64,000 bases of DNA from Nitrososphaerota archaeon. Lineage in GTDB: Archaea > Thermoproteota > Nitrososphaeria_A > Caldarchaeales > Calditenuaceae. Of the stretch, positions 55,930 through 64,000 are shown piece by piece; the stretch's first letter is position 1; the number at the start of each line of letters is the position of its first letter. The stretch lies in contig WUQR01000139.1 in NCBI GenBank assembly GCA_009889515.1, forward strand, positions 434,001-498,000. Direction: 5' to 3'. Under the pieces are notes generated by a model that did no database searches, was not told where the DNA came from, and saw nothing but the letters and a program-made list of their open reading frames with translations. The position numbers and the translations under genes are program-made.

Positions 55930-57228
55930 TTAGGCGGCCAGCTTCGTTATCCTTCTAACTACGCCTGCGGCAACAGTCATTCCCATGTCTCTAATAGCGA
56001 ATCTCCCGAGCTGTGGGAAGTCGCTGTAGGCCTCTAGGGCTACCGGCCTCAATGGCTGTAGTACAACTAGAGCCGCATCACCCGTCTTGAGGAACTGTGG
56101 GTTCTGCTCAACTACCTGGCCTGTTCTCGGGTCGATCTTAGCCTTAAGCTCCTTAAACTTGACGGCAACCTGCGCGGTGTGGATGTGCATCACTGGGGTG
56201 TAACCCACTGCCACCGCTGTCGGATGGTTTATCACAATTATCTGAGCCTCAAACTCCTCAGCAACTTTACACGGATTATCCACATGGCTCACCACCATAC
56301 CTCTTGAGAGCTGCGACTTGTCTACACCCTTAAGGTTAAACCCTATGTTGTCCCCCGGCACTGCCTGCTGCAGCGGTGTGTGATGCATCTCAATGCTCTT
56401 TACCTCAGCCCTAATGTTGCCCGGCATTATAACTACCTGGTCTCCAGGCTTCAGGACTCCTGTCTCTACACGCCCAACTGGTACCGTGCCGACACCCTTA
56501 ATCGAGTAGACCGCCTGGATAGGCAGCCTCAAAGGCTTGTCTATCGGCTTGGGTGGTTCTTGGAACAGGTCAAGAGCCTCCAAGAGCGTGGGGCCTGTGT
56601 ACCAGGGCATCTTGTCGCTCTTGCTGACCAAGTTGTCCCCAGTCCATCCCGATATTGGTATGAATGGGATCTTTGACGGGTCGATGCCTATCTGTTTCAT
56701 GAGTGCGGAGACTCCCTGCTTGACTTCTTCGTACCTTTCTTTCGACCAGTTGACCGATGCGTCGTCCATCTTATTTACTAAGACGATGAACTGTCTTATA
56801 CCGAGCATGAATGACAGGAATAGGTGCTCCCTGGTTTGGCCGCCTGTAGATATTCCTACCTCATACTCACCTTTCTTGGCTGAGACGACAAGTATAGCTG
56901 CATCTGCCTGTGATGCGCCCGTGATCATGTTTTTGACGAAGTCTCTATGTCCTGGAGCGTCTATGATTGTGAAGAAGTACTTCTTTGTCTCGAATTTCTG
57001 GAAGCTCAGCTGGATCGTCAGGCCCCTCTCCCTCTCCTCTTTTATCGAGTCCATGATGAAGGCGTAGACGAAGGTGTCTTTACCCAGTCTTTTAGCCTCC
57101 TCTTCCAGCTGTTTTAGCTGTCTCTCGTCGATTGTCTTGTTCAGCACTAGGAAGTGCCCCATAGTCGTCGATTTTCCATGGTCTACATGCCCAATCACTA
57201 TGAGGTTTAGGTGTGGCTTCTGAGACAA
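55930..57228 (-). CDS. tuf: Elongation factor 1-alpha
   Basis: A 432-residue GTPase. G1 is GHVDHGKSTT, G3 DAPGHRD, G4 NKMDD, and GLTIQLSFQKFETKKYFFTI marks the switch I region. The phrase KKGEYEVGISTGGQTREH contains the insertion shared by crenarchaeotal and eukaryotic EF-1alpha and absent in euryarchaeotal and bacterial EF-Tu. It delivers aminoacyl-tRNA. It lies 67 bases after S7, convergent to S10. CTTAAATAG (reversed, near 57264) lies 36 bases before the start. Confidence 0.97.
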   Translation of the reverse strand: MSQKPHLNLIVIGHVDHGKSTTMGHFLVLNKTIDERQLKQLEEEAKRLGKDTFVYAFIMDSIKEERERGLTIQLSFQKFETKKYFFTIIDAPGHRDFVKNMITGASQADAAILVVSAKKGEYEVGISTGGQTREHLFLSFMLGIRQFIVLVNKMDDASVNWSKERYEEVKQGVSALMKQIGIDPSKIPFIPISGWTGDNLVSKSDKMPWYTGPTLLEALDLFQEPPKPIDKPLRLPIQAVYSIKGVGTVPVGRVETGVLKPGDQVVIMPGNIRAEVKSIEMHHTPLQQAVPGDNIGFNLKGVDKSQLSRGMVVSHVDNPCKVAEEFEAQIIVINHPTAVAVGYTPVMHIHTAQVAVKFKELKAKIDPRTGQVVEQNPQFLKTGDAALVVLQPLRPVALEAYSDFPQLGRFAIRDMGMTVAAGVVRRITKLAA

Positions 57229-57295
57229 TTCAGACTCGATTAAAATTATTACTGCTCCTATTTAAGCCCACTCTGGCCCCAGCAACGCCAGAAAA

Positions 57296-57853
57296 CTACC
57301 TAGAGGCTAGGGCTACTCTTTCCTGCTCGTTCTTCTTTTTTATGGCGTAGCTCCTTACATCATTGCTTGCCGCCAGAATTAGCTCATTCGCCAAAGCCTC
57401 CTCCGTGGTTAGGGGGCTCCTGAAGGAGGCGGTCCTGGCCGCCTCGGCTAGCCACCTAAGAGCCAAGTCTAGGCGCCTCTGGGGCGAGATGTCCACGGCC
57501 TTGAAGTAGGTTATCCCACCATAGGTTACTCTTGTCACGTCTTCCCGCGGGGCCGAGTTCTCTATTGCCCTGATAAGGACTTGCAGGGGGTTTTCCCGAG
57601 TCCTCAGCTGGACTATTCTGAGGGCGTTTAACACAATCTGTAGCCCTCTATACTTCTTCCCACCGTTTTTTCCCGGTCTCATGAACATGTTTGCCAGCCT
57701 CTCGACTATGTGGACTTCAGCCTTCCCGAACCTTCTGTGCTCGTGCCTCCCTCCAGAGTGAGGTACCAGTGTGGGTCTGAGACATATGTATGCCTTTAGA
57801 CCCGGGTCGTTTATGACGATGTTTTCAGTGCTCCACTCCTCCGGTATGCGCAT
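57296..57853 (-). CDS. rps7: Small ribosomal subunit protein uS7
   Basis: A 185-residue protein. Signature: PHSGGRHEHRRFGKAEVHIV, ERLANMFMRPGKNGGKKYRG and NPLQVLIRAIENSAPREDVT, with TSFRSPLTTEEALANELILA near the end (shown here as FRSPLTTEEALANE). It binds the 3' domain of 16S rRNA. It precedes EF-1alpha as in most archaea, while S12 and the L30e/NusA genes that normally go before it are missing; a CDP-alcohol transferase gene lies upstream instead. Confidence 0.96.
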   Translation of the reverse strand: MRIPEEWSTENIVINDPGLKAYICLRPTLVPHSGGRHEHRRFGKAEVHIVERLANMFMRPGKNGGKKYRGLQIVLNALRIVQLRTRENPLQVLIRAIENSAPREDVTRVTYGGITYFKAVDISPQRRLDLALRWLAEAARTASFRSPLTTEEALANELILAASNDVRSYAIKKKNEQERVALASR

Positions 57854-57886
57854 CTACCATCTGGTGGGTGGCCTCGAGAATTTTAA

Positions 57887-58516
57887 CTATGCCTCGGCGC
57901 CGGGCCTCTCTCCCCTTAGAGATCCTATAACGTGGAGTGTCCTCCAGGCGACGGTTATTGATGCCAGAGCCGCCCCTAGGTATAGGGCTATGTTTAGGGA
58001 GGCTGGGTAGAGGGGGACTATTAGGGAGGCCGCTGCTATGAGGATTATCCTCTCAGCCCTCTCGGCTATCCCGACGCCCTTCAGCGAGACCCCCACCCCC
58101 TCCGCCCTAGCCCTAGCATAGCTTACGAGAAGGGATGTGGCGCAGAATAGCAGTACTGCTATACCGTCGACTATGCCGGAGAGCAGTATCCCGATGCACA
58201 CGAGAGCTTCCCCAGCCTTGTCAAACATGGAGTCTAGATACGCGCCTAGCTTAGTGGTTTTTGATGAGAGGCGTGCGACCTCTCCGTCTATGGCGTCGAA
58301 GAATCCTGAAATAAGCCATGATACTCCTCCAAAGGCTGTAAACAGTATTGAGGCTCCTGTCAAAGCGTAGAAGACCGCGGAGATTACTGACAGAGTGAAA
58401 GACGCGTAGGTGAGGTGGAAGGGCGAGATTCCTCGCTCCACAAAAAATCTAATCAATCCACCAGCCAGCCGGTTTACAAGCCCCCTCTGCAGCTCTTTCC
58501 TGCTCCGCTGCTGCAA
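57887..58516 (-). CDS. CDP-alcohol phosphatidyltransferase (archaetidyl-alcohol synthase)
   Basis: A 209-residue membrane protein with about six helices. The CDP-alcohol motif D-x2-D-G-x2-A-R-x8-G-x3-D-x3-D is seen as DAIDGEVARL then TKLGAYLDSMFDK. In archaea such enzymes join CDP-archaeol to inositol phosphate, serine or glycerol phosphate. The length and MotifII-type context (SMFDKAGEALVCIGILL) are close to archaetidylinositol-phosphate synthases, but the alcohol is not certain. CarS at 11787 supplies CDP-archaeol. 33 bases before S7, same strand. Confidence 0.88.
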   Translation of the reverse strand: MQQRSRKELQRGLVNRLAGGLIRFFVERGISPFHLTYASFTLSVISAVFYALTGASILFTAFGGVSWLISGFFDAIDGEVARLSSKTTKLGAYLDSMFDKAGEALVCIGILLSGIVDGIAVLLFCATSLLVSYARARAEGVGVSLKGVGIAERAERIILIAAASLIVPLYPASLNIALYLGAALASITVAWRTLHVIGSLRGERPGAEA

Positions 58517-58594
58517 TAAACTCCCCAGCCCCGAATAATCAGCGGCGAGATATTTTTAATTATAGGTATTCTCTGTCCGTTGTTTAGCGATGGG

Positions 58595-60313
58595 ATGAAA
58601 GCACTACAACTACATGTCGACTACATTGAGTATGAACCTATCAGGCGTGAGGGTGCTGTCTTTGAAGACATCCAACCCAGCACAACTAGCGTCAGGGACG
58701 CCGTTGTCTTATTCACGACTATAGAGGAGAAGGATGACGAGGAGGTTGCGGACGCCCTTTTAAAGGATGTTGCGGAGTCGATGGAGAAGCTTGGGGCGGA
58801 CACGCTGGTCATATACCCATACGCCCACCTCAGCAACGCTCTAGCCCCACCCATGAAAGCGCTACACATGGTCAGATACTTGGAGAAGAAAGCAGCCGGG
58901 ATGGGGCTTAAAGTCCATAGGGCCCCATTCGGCTGGAACAAACGCTTCAGCATCTCGGTAAAGGGTCATCCCTTGGCCGAGCAGTTTAGGTCTGTCTCTC
59001 ACGAGACGCTCAGGTTGAGGAGGGTGGAGGAGGGCCAGCCAGTCGTAGCCGCTGTATCGGAGGAGAGGGAGACGCGCCACGTCGAGATGGGGAGGGAACT
59101 AGACCTCTTCAGCATACACCCAATACTCGGCTCAGGCTTCCCCATATTCCACGCGCGTGGAAGGATAATCAGGGATGAGTTGATAAAGCTGATAAGGGAG
59201 GTAAACTCGCGGCTGGGCTTCGAGGAGGTCTGGACGCCACACCTGTTCAAGTCAGATATATGGTATCAGACCGGCCACTACGAGCACTATCGTGAAAGAA
59301 TGTTTATTCTAACTGCGCGTGGAGAGGAGTATGTTGTAAAGCCAATGAACTGTCCGGGACACGCAATGATATACGCAAGCAGGCCAAGAAGTTATCGCGA
59401 TCTACCAATAATGCTTTCAGAGTTCGGCACAGTGTATAGAAACGAGCAGCCAGGTGAGCTCACAGGCCTCTTCAGGGTTAGAAGCATAACCCAGGACGAT
59501 GGACACGCCTTTGTCAGACCCGACCAAGTTGAGCAGACAATCGCTAAGATTCTCGGAGAGGTGATCCACGTTTTCGAGTTAACCTTGAATGGAGAGATAT
59601 ATGCCACGCTTTCGACGAGGCCGGAGTCATTCATAGGCGACCCGGCCAAGTGGGATGAGGCGACCGAGGCACTGAAGAAGGCCTTGTTAGACTCTGGCTT
59701 GAGCTATGAGGTGAAAGAGGGAGAAGGCGCATTCTATGGGCCGAAGATCGATGTTGACGTTGTTGACTCGCTGGGTAGGCGGTGGCAGTGCTCCACGATC
59801 CAGCTGGACTTCTTCCTTCCCGAGAGGCTTGACTTGAAATACGTCGATAAGGACGGGTCGTATAGAAGGCCGGTTATGATACATCGTGCAATCCTAGGTT
59901 CCATTGAGAGATTCATGGGCATCCTCTTGGAGCACTATAACTGGAGGCTGCCACTCTGGCTATCGCCCACACAGCTGGTAGTCCTTCCTGTGAGTGAGAA
60001 GAATGTCGCTTACGCCTCGAAGGTGAAGAACGCCCTTTGCGACGCTGGTATTAGGGCTGAGCTCTGGGTTGAGGGGACTTTGGAGAAAAGGATAAGGGCA
60101 GCCCACCAGTTAAGGGCTTCCTTCATGGCTATAGTTGGTGATGAGGAGGAGGAAAATGAGACCTTGACTCTCAGAGACTATAAGGGGAGGTTGGCGAAGG
60201 GGCTGACACTGCAGCAGCTGACCCACTGGATTCTAGACCTCATCAACAGGCGTGCAAACAACGTGGGCGAGATAGACGACTCGTTGAAGGCTGCTAAAAA
60301 CGCCCCACTCTAA
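58595..60313 (+). CDS. thrS: Threonyl-tRNA synthetase, archaeal type with DTD-like editing domain
   Basis: A 572-residue class II synthetase from ATG 58595. The N-terminal ~140 residues (MKALQLHVDYIEYEP ... VIYPYAHLSNALAPPMKAL) form the archaeal D-aminoacyl-deacylase-like editing domain that removes Ser from tRNA(Thr), unlike bacterial N2. Then come class II motifs: motif 1 near HPLAEQFRSVS, motif 2 GTVYRNEQPGELTGLFRVRS, motif 3 HRAILGSIERFMGILLEHY, with zinc ligands in KPMNCPGHAMIYAS. C-terminal anticodon domain LPVSEKNVAYASKVKNALCD follows. It overlaps the NurA-like gene by 4 bases. Confidence 0.96.
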   Translation: MKALQLHVDYIEYEPIRREGAVFEDIQPSTTSVRDAVVLFTTIEEKDDEEVADALLKDVAESMEKLGADTLVIYPYAHLSNALAPPMKALHMVRYLEKKAAGMGLKVHRAPFGWNKRFSISVKGHPLAEQFRSVSHETLRLRRVEEGQPVVAAVSEERETRHVEMGRELDLFSIHPILGSGFPIFHARGRIIRDELIKLIREVNSRLGFEEVWTPHLFKSDIWYQTGHYEHYRERMFILTARGEEYVVKPMNCPGHAMIYASRPRSYRDLPIMLSEFGTVYRNEQPGELTGLFRVRSITQDDGHAFVRPDQVEQTIAKILGEVIHVFELTLNGEIYATLSTRPESFIGDPAKWDEATEALKKALLDSGLSYEVKEGEGAFYGPKIDVDVVDSLGRRWQCSTIQLDFFLPERLDLKYVDKDGSYRRPVMIHRAILGSIERFMGILLEHYNWRLPLWLSPTQLVVLPVSEKNVAYASKVKNALCDAGIRAELWVEGTLEKRIRAAHQLRASFMAIVGDEEEENETLTLRDYKGRLAKGLTLQQLTHWILDLINRRANNVGEIDDSLKAAKNAPL

Positions 60314-61593
60314 TACTCGTCTTTCTGGGGGTTGAACCGGCTGAAAAGGGCGACAAGCCGCCTGCTATCCACACCACGCATCAGCAGCCTCGCCTCCACC
60401 TCAGTCACAAAATCCCTGCCCAACCCCCGTGGAAGAGAAACAAGATCATCGACAAGGTCTAAACTCTTCGGAAGACCTGTGACGGGGGAAGAGGTTTCAA
60501 GACAATAGGATAAAACGTTATCCAATAGGTTCTCGCGCTCTAAAACTGTGTCAGGAACCTCGACACAGATTGGCGGCAGGCCTTCCCTAGTCATTACAAA
60601 AAATCTCGACAACCTGTCTGCAACCTTCAGAATGCTATCTTGCGACTCTTTTCCACGACTCTTCCTAGAAGTTGGCGCGGTGAGGTCTGCCATGAGCTGG
60701 ACCTTTACACGCCTCTCCGCCTCCCTTAAAATCACTTCTGGGCTCTTATCCCTAACCTTCGGGTCTCTCGCAACAGTTCTATACCATGAGAGTGCATCAA
60801 TCCTAAGCCTGGCTCCGAAATACTTCTCATAGCTGAAGACCTCGCCTGGGCTCATCGTTAGACTCAGCAACGCTCTGTCGCTCAGGTTCACACCCTCCTT
60901 CTCACCGTACCTATACCTTATGTAGCCGTCAATAGCCTCTGTTGGGACGCGCTTGATGATGCCTACAGCCCTCCCGGAACCTGCTATCCTCTCCGTGAGG
61001 GCATTAATCTCCGAGATCAGGTCGTAAACGGTTCTGAAGTGTTTTCCAGTCACGGGCTCTGTGAGCTCAATTTGTTCGCGCTTTACTAGGCTGCAGCCAG
61101 CTCTATAGCCTAGGAAACTTCCATCCAATATAAGCAAGTCTACATACGGGTCACTCTGCGTGAGGAGATATTCTGCAAGCACCCTCTCCAGATAAGTAGT
61201 CACGAGGTCTAACACTTTGAGGAAGGTCTCCCTACTCACGCGTATCTGCTCATTTAGACGGTCACCGAGATACCCTTCACCGTTTTCCAGAGGGTCCTCT
61301 CCCCTGAAGAGCTTGTAGGCGGCCGCGTAGAGTCCAAACCTGACCCCGATTCTCTCATCGATGGCAGGCGTATCTGACCCGTCGACAACGGCTATAGTCA
61401 TGTCCCGCCAATCACTTCTCAACCGGATGCGCGAAATGCCTCTGGAAACCTCCTTGCTGAGATGATCAATCAGCTTCTCAATCTCTCCAACCCTTTTTAG
61501 GAGCCGGTCAGCCTCCTCCTCTGCTGCGTTAAAGAATTTCTCTTGGAGGGGGCGTGGAATCTTTAAGATCTCGGGGATTTCACCGCTTTCCAT
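60310..61593 (-). CDS. NurA-domain nuclease (copy 2, partner of HerA copy 2)
   Basis: A 427-residue protein. The NurA pattern is present: IAVVDGSDTPAIDERIGVRF (first acidic site) and VDLLILDGSFLGYRAGCSL (second). The chain is about 90 residues longer than NurA copy 1 and shares few residues beyond the acidic sites. The insert with REQIELTEPVTGKHFRTVYD and the C-terminal end VDSRRLVALFSRFNPQKDEY suggest a separate subfamily. It starts within the end of HerA copy 2 (14-base overlap), so the two proteins are surely made together. Confidence 0.85.
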   Translation of the reverse strand: MESGEIPEILKIPRPLQEKFFNAAEEEADRLLKRVGEIEKLIDHLSKEVSRGISRIRLRSDWRDMTIAVVDGSDTPAIDERIGVRFGLYAAAYKLFRGEDPLENGEGYLGDRLNEQIRVSRETFLKVLDLVTTYLERVLAEYLLTQSDPYVDLLILDGSFLGYRAGCSLVKREQIELTEPVTGKHFRTVYDLISEINALTERIAGSGRAVGIIKRVPTEAIDGYIRYRYGEKEGVNLSDRALLSLTMSPGEVFSYEKYFGARLRIDALSWYRTVARDPKVRDKSPEVILREAERRVKVQLMADLTAPTSRKSRGKESQDSILKVADRLSRFFVMTREGLPPICVEVPDTVLERENLLDNVLSYCLETSSPVTGLPKSLDLVDDLVSLPRGLGRDFVTEVEARLLMRGVDSRRLVALFSRFNPQKDEY

Positions 61594-63076
61594 GCCTGAT
61601 CTTCTCTCCCTCCTCTATCTGGAAGGTTATCAGCAGTGGTATTGGTGAGGGATTCATCTTTCCTACCATGTAGAACTGGCCTTCGGGTAGTCTCAGCAGG
61701 CTATCTGCACTGATCCAAGATGTTGTGAAGAATTTTTCAGCCTCCATGGCGTCGAGCGGGTGGATCTTGCCGATGAAGAGTGTGTTGAGGTTTCGCCTCA
61801 CTGCTGCGTTGATTCCTATCTCGCCAGCGATTCCCTGTGAAACGAGGATTAAAGAGAGCCCATATGACCTACCGAGGGCTGCGAGCCCTATTATGTGCTT
61901 TGTCGTCTCCTCCTCGATTCCTCTAGGATTCCATGGGCAGTATTGTGGTGCCTCGTCGATGAGCACGGCGATATTGAGCCTGTTCTTCTCCTCCATGAGC
62001 TCCTTTAGCCGGCGGGTTATGGAAAGGAAAATGCTGAGCTTCTGCTCCTTCGAACCATAGCTCAAGTCGATGACGAGTATCTTCTTCTCCCTGAGCAGCT
62101 TGATTATCTCCGAGGCATTTAGCCTACCCATTACCGGCCTAATATCCTCTGGCCTTAGTCTATTGAGATACTTCACAGCCCTCCTAACATATATCTCCCC
62201 CCACTTCGATAAGTTTCCACTCTTCTCCAAGTTATCTTCCGTGATTGTCTTTATCATAGCCTCTTTGAGCCGGCTAATAGTCTCGATGGGGTCTGAGCCT
62301 CGCCAATCTCCCCCTAAGATTACTTCCTCGAGATATCTCTGCAGATGCTCGGCGATCTTCCCACCTCCGAATCCATCCAGCCGCTCCAGTAAATACTCGT
62401 AGATGGAAGTCTCATCAAGCTCGATGTCTCCCATGCTTATGACTGAGTCTGGATAGTAGGGTGCATAGTCGTTCCCCTTCCAGTCAAAGACCAGTATATC
62501 GTATCCCGCCCTCTGCAAGAGAGGGATTAGCTCATACCTACAGAGGAATGATTTCCCCGAGCCAGTAACACCAAAGACGCCTATGTGGTGTGGAATATAT
62601 TCGGCTAGGATTGGAACCTTCCAATGAGGAGACCCCATCGCATAGTAGCCAAGAGTGTGCTTGGCTGAGCCGAGAAGCTCCATAGGGTTTGTCCCCTCCT
62701 TGAACTTGTAGACAGGCGAGGCCGGGGCTATGATCGTCTTATTCTGCTTAATCTCCCCATCAGTGACATCCCCGATGACCACGAGTTTAAAGCTGAAGAA
62801 CTCTTTCGCAACACTAGCGCTCTTACCGCTTCGGGCGTAGGCAACACCGGGGTTATAGTAGTTTATCTTAAGATTGTCATTGAGGCCTACCCCTCCCCTG
62901 CACACTGCAAGAACCTTGTTCCCATTCCTGTTGTCAATGAGGACTAGGGTCTCAGATGTCACCTCCTTCTCCTTGCCCTCTTGGAGGATGCAGTCGGCGT
63001 CAGTCTCACGGCTAGGGCTAGCCACGATGCCTATCTGCTCCAACTCAAGCCTCTCCCAATCAACCAAATCCAACAA
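61580..63076 (-). CDS. HerA-like DNA translocase (copy 2)
   Basis: A 498-residue FtsK-HerA ATPase. Walker A GVTGSGKS is at 169-176, and Walker B is AVLIDEAPQYCPWNP with sensor-type LGRSYGLSLILVSQGIAGEI. The N-terminal ~150 residues hold a beta-barrel with VGLNDNLKINYYNPGVAYAR and a region GDVTDGEIKQNKTIIAPASP typical of the HAS barrel. It is clearly different from copy 1 (Walker A GRKGTGKS). HerA-NurA pairs other than the repair pair occur in prokaryotic antiviral systems. CTTTTTATCC (reversed) near 63100 lies ~25 bases before the ATG. Confidence 0.9.
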   Translation of the reverse strand: MLDLVDWERLELEQIGIVASPSRETDADCILQEGKEKEVTSETLVLIDNRNGNKVLAVCRGGVGLNDNLKINYYNPGVAYARSGKSASVAKEFFSFKLVVIGDVTDGEIKQNKTIIAPASPVYKFKEGTNPMELLGSAKHTLGYYAMGSPHWKVPILAEYIPHHIGVFGVTGSGKSFLCRYELIPLLQRAGYDILVFDWKGNDYAPYYPDSVISMGDIELDETSIYEYLLERLDGFGGGKIAEHLQRYLEEVILGGDWRGSDPIETISRLKEAMIKTITEDNLEKSGNLSKWGEIYVRRAVKYLNRLRPEDIRPVMGRLNASEIIKLLREKKILVIDLSYGSKEQKLSIFLSITRRLKELMEEKNRLNIAVLIDEAPQYCPWNPRGIEEETTKHIIGLAALGRSYGLSLILVSQGIAGEIGINAAVRRNLNTLFIGKIHPLDAMEAEKFFTTSWISADSLLRLPEGQFYMVGKMNPSPIPLLITFQIEEGEKIRHGKR

Positions 63077-63183
63077 CCATCCATACGGGAATGGATAAAA
63101 AGGTTATATGCGGCGAACAGGCGGGGGCAGTCTCAAGGCTCCACTAAATCTTAATTGATTAGCGAGCAGTCTACACATTTGAA

Positions 63184-64000
63184 ATGGCAGGACTGAAAGG
63201 CACAATCTGCGAGATAATAATCATCGGGAATGAGATTCTTAACGGCTCCATAAAAGACACTAACAGCGGCTGGCTCGCCTCAAAATTACACGAGCTCGGC
63301 CTAACTCTGAGAAGGATCACGACGGTGAGGGATGATATCTCCGAGATAAGCAGGGCCATTAAGGAAGCCATGAGGAGGGGTGCGAAGTGGATAATAACCA
63401 GTGGAGGGCTAGGGCCAACGTTCGATGATATTACGTTGGAGGCCGTCGCCAAGGCTGTTGGGAGGAAACTGGTTGTGAACCAAGAGGCGCTCAAAATGCT
63501 GAAGGAGAGGTACGAGAAGCTCCACGCCCAAGGAATCATCAAGGACCCAGAGCTAACAAGAGCAAGACTAAAGATGGCTATCATGCCTAAAGGCGCCACG
63601 GCTCTCAGAAACAACGCAGGCTCTGCACCCGGCTGCCTAGTAAAGATAAAAGGTGTGAACATAGTTTCTCTACCGGGTGTACCTAGAGAACTGATGGACA
63701 TATTCGAAAACGAAGTCAAGCCGAGGATGGAGAAAGAGGCCAAGAGACTACACCGCGTTAGGATTTGGCTCGATGTGAAGGGTGTGCCTGAATCTGTTTA
63801 TGCGCAGGAATTAGAAAAAATATATCGGTCGCTCAAAAGAAAAGTGTATCTAAAGTCTCATCCCAGTGGCATCGTAGATGGAGTTTCGGTTACTAGGATA
63901 GAACTTGTGAGTGAGGAGTTAACAAAGGAAAAGGCAGAAGCAAATCTAATTAAAGCGGAACAGATGGTGAGGGCGATGCTTGAAAGGCTTGGCGCCCTAG
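63184..64000 (+). CDS. CinA/MoaB-fold molybdopterin-binding protein (3' end outside window)
   Basis: The frame from ATG 63184 is open to the window edge (272 codons). The N-terminal IIIIGNEILNGSIKDTNSGW, central TSGGLGPTFDDITLEAVAKA and SAPGCLVKIKGVNIVSLPGV (PGVPRELM) match CinA and the archaeal COG1058 family, whose members bind molybdopterin-like ligands or act on ADP-ribose and NMN. The C-terminal deamidase domain of bacterial CinA is absent so far; archaeal members are often single-domain (~260 residues). It lies 107 bases after HerA copy 2, divergent. Confidence 0.88.
   Translation, partial: MAGLKGTICEIIIIGNEILNGSIKDTNSGWLASKLHELGLTLRRITTVRDDISEISRAIKEAMRRGAKWIITSGGLGPTFDDITLEAVAKAVGRKLVVNQEALKMLKERYEKLHAQGIIKDPELTRARLKMAIMPKGATALRNNAGSAPGCLVKIKGVNIVSLPGVPRELMDIFENEVKPRMEKEAKRLHRVRIWLDVKGVPESVYAQELEKIYRSLKRKVYLKSHPSGIVDGVSVTRIELVSEELTKEKAEANLIKAEQMVRAMLERLGAL

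Noticed and set aside
1-64000. tRNA genes, CRISPR repeats, replication origin boxes
   Set aside because: I looked in the gaps for T-arm sequences, regular repeats and Cdc6/Orc neighbours and found none.

Overview
The window looks like a chromosomal segment of a thermophilic archaeon of the TACK group, most like the Aigarchaeota/Caldarchaeales (relatives of Candidatus Caldiarchaeum). This is an inference from gene content: archaeal ribosomal proteins (S19e, L32e, L19e, L18, L2, L23, L4, L3, S7, S10), TBP, aIF2-beta, an EF-1alpha with the crenarchaeal/eukaryotic-type insertion, RNase P proteins, an archaeal histone, a crenactin-like actin and an ESCRT-III/CdvB-like protein occur together. Heme A synthase, a Tat translocase and complex I subunits point to a respiring cell. 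Coding density is very high. Many starts are GTG or TTG, many genes overlap by 4 bases (NTGA), and TATA-like boxes sit about 26-30 bases before start codons, which suggests that many mRNAs are leaderless. I see no insertion sequence, CRISPR array, rRNA or recognisable tRNA.

Layout. 1-6.8 kb: a partial secreted protein, a Nudix hydrolase, an ESCRT-III-like protein, a LysE exporter, S19e, phosphoglycerate mutase, ADP-ribose pyrophosphatase and a GapN-type aldehyde dehydrogenase. 6.9-10.4 kb: Mrp/NBP35, MoaE, two TatA proteins (one only 51 residues), half-size heme A synthase and TatC with a zinc ribbon. 10.4-17.6 kb: RNase P subunits Pop5 and Rpp30, a COG1325 RNA-binding protein, CDP-archaeol synthase, a zinc-finger membrane protein, glycerol kinase, GH57 and a secreted Kelch protein that looks acquired. 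17.7-18.1 kb: a gene-poor, strongly structured stretch. 18.1-20.8 kb: L32e-L19e-L18, a membrane protein and complex I subunits J (split) and K.

20.8-32.5 kb: MoaD-like protein, GalT, DRG GTPase, ArgRS, then a long minus-strand run NurA-HerA-Ogg2-NSUN methylase-PUA protein-GlpA-CoxG-like-HAD. 32.5-36.5 kb: two winged-helix paralogues facing each other, TBP, a tiny zinc protein, aIF2-beta and S-adenosylhomocysteine hydrolase. 36.5-39.3 kb: L3-L4-L23-L2. 39.4-49.5 kb: GlpC-like Fe-S protein, MtnA, an envelope-sugar operon (GT4 transferase, small membrane protein, degenerate nucleotide-sugar dehydrogenase, Gfo/Idh/MocA), DUF354, a large surface protein, DUF309 and Sua5. 49.6-55.6 kb: AlaX, crenactin with an upstream zinc-ribbon/coiled-coil gene, histone, adenylate kinase, TrmI, a box C/D sRNA candidate and a membrane-anchored winged-helix regulator. 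55.6-64 kb: S10 (inverted), EF-1alpha, S7, a CDP-alcohol transferase, ThrRS, a second HerA-NurA pair and a partial CinA-like gene.

Themes. Glycerol use is spread over glpK, glpA and glpC. Translation and RNA maturation dominate. Two separate HerA-NurA modules suggest one for housekeeping end resection and one of other, possibly defensive, use. The crenactin operon, the ESCRT-III-like gene and the histone bring together three eukaryote-like systems. The best leads for undescribed biology are the zinc-ribbon/coiled-coil partner of crenactin, the second HerA-NurA pair, the facing winged-helix paralogues, the Tat proteins with unusual tails, and the structured region before L32e.
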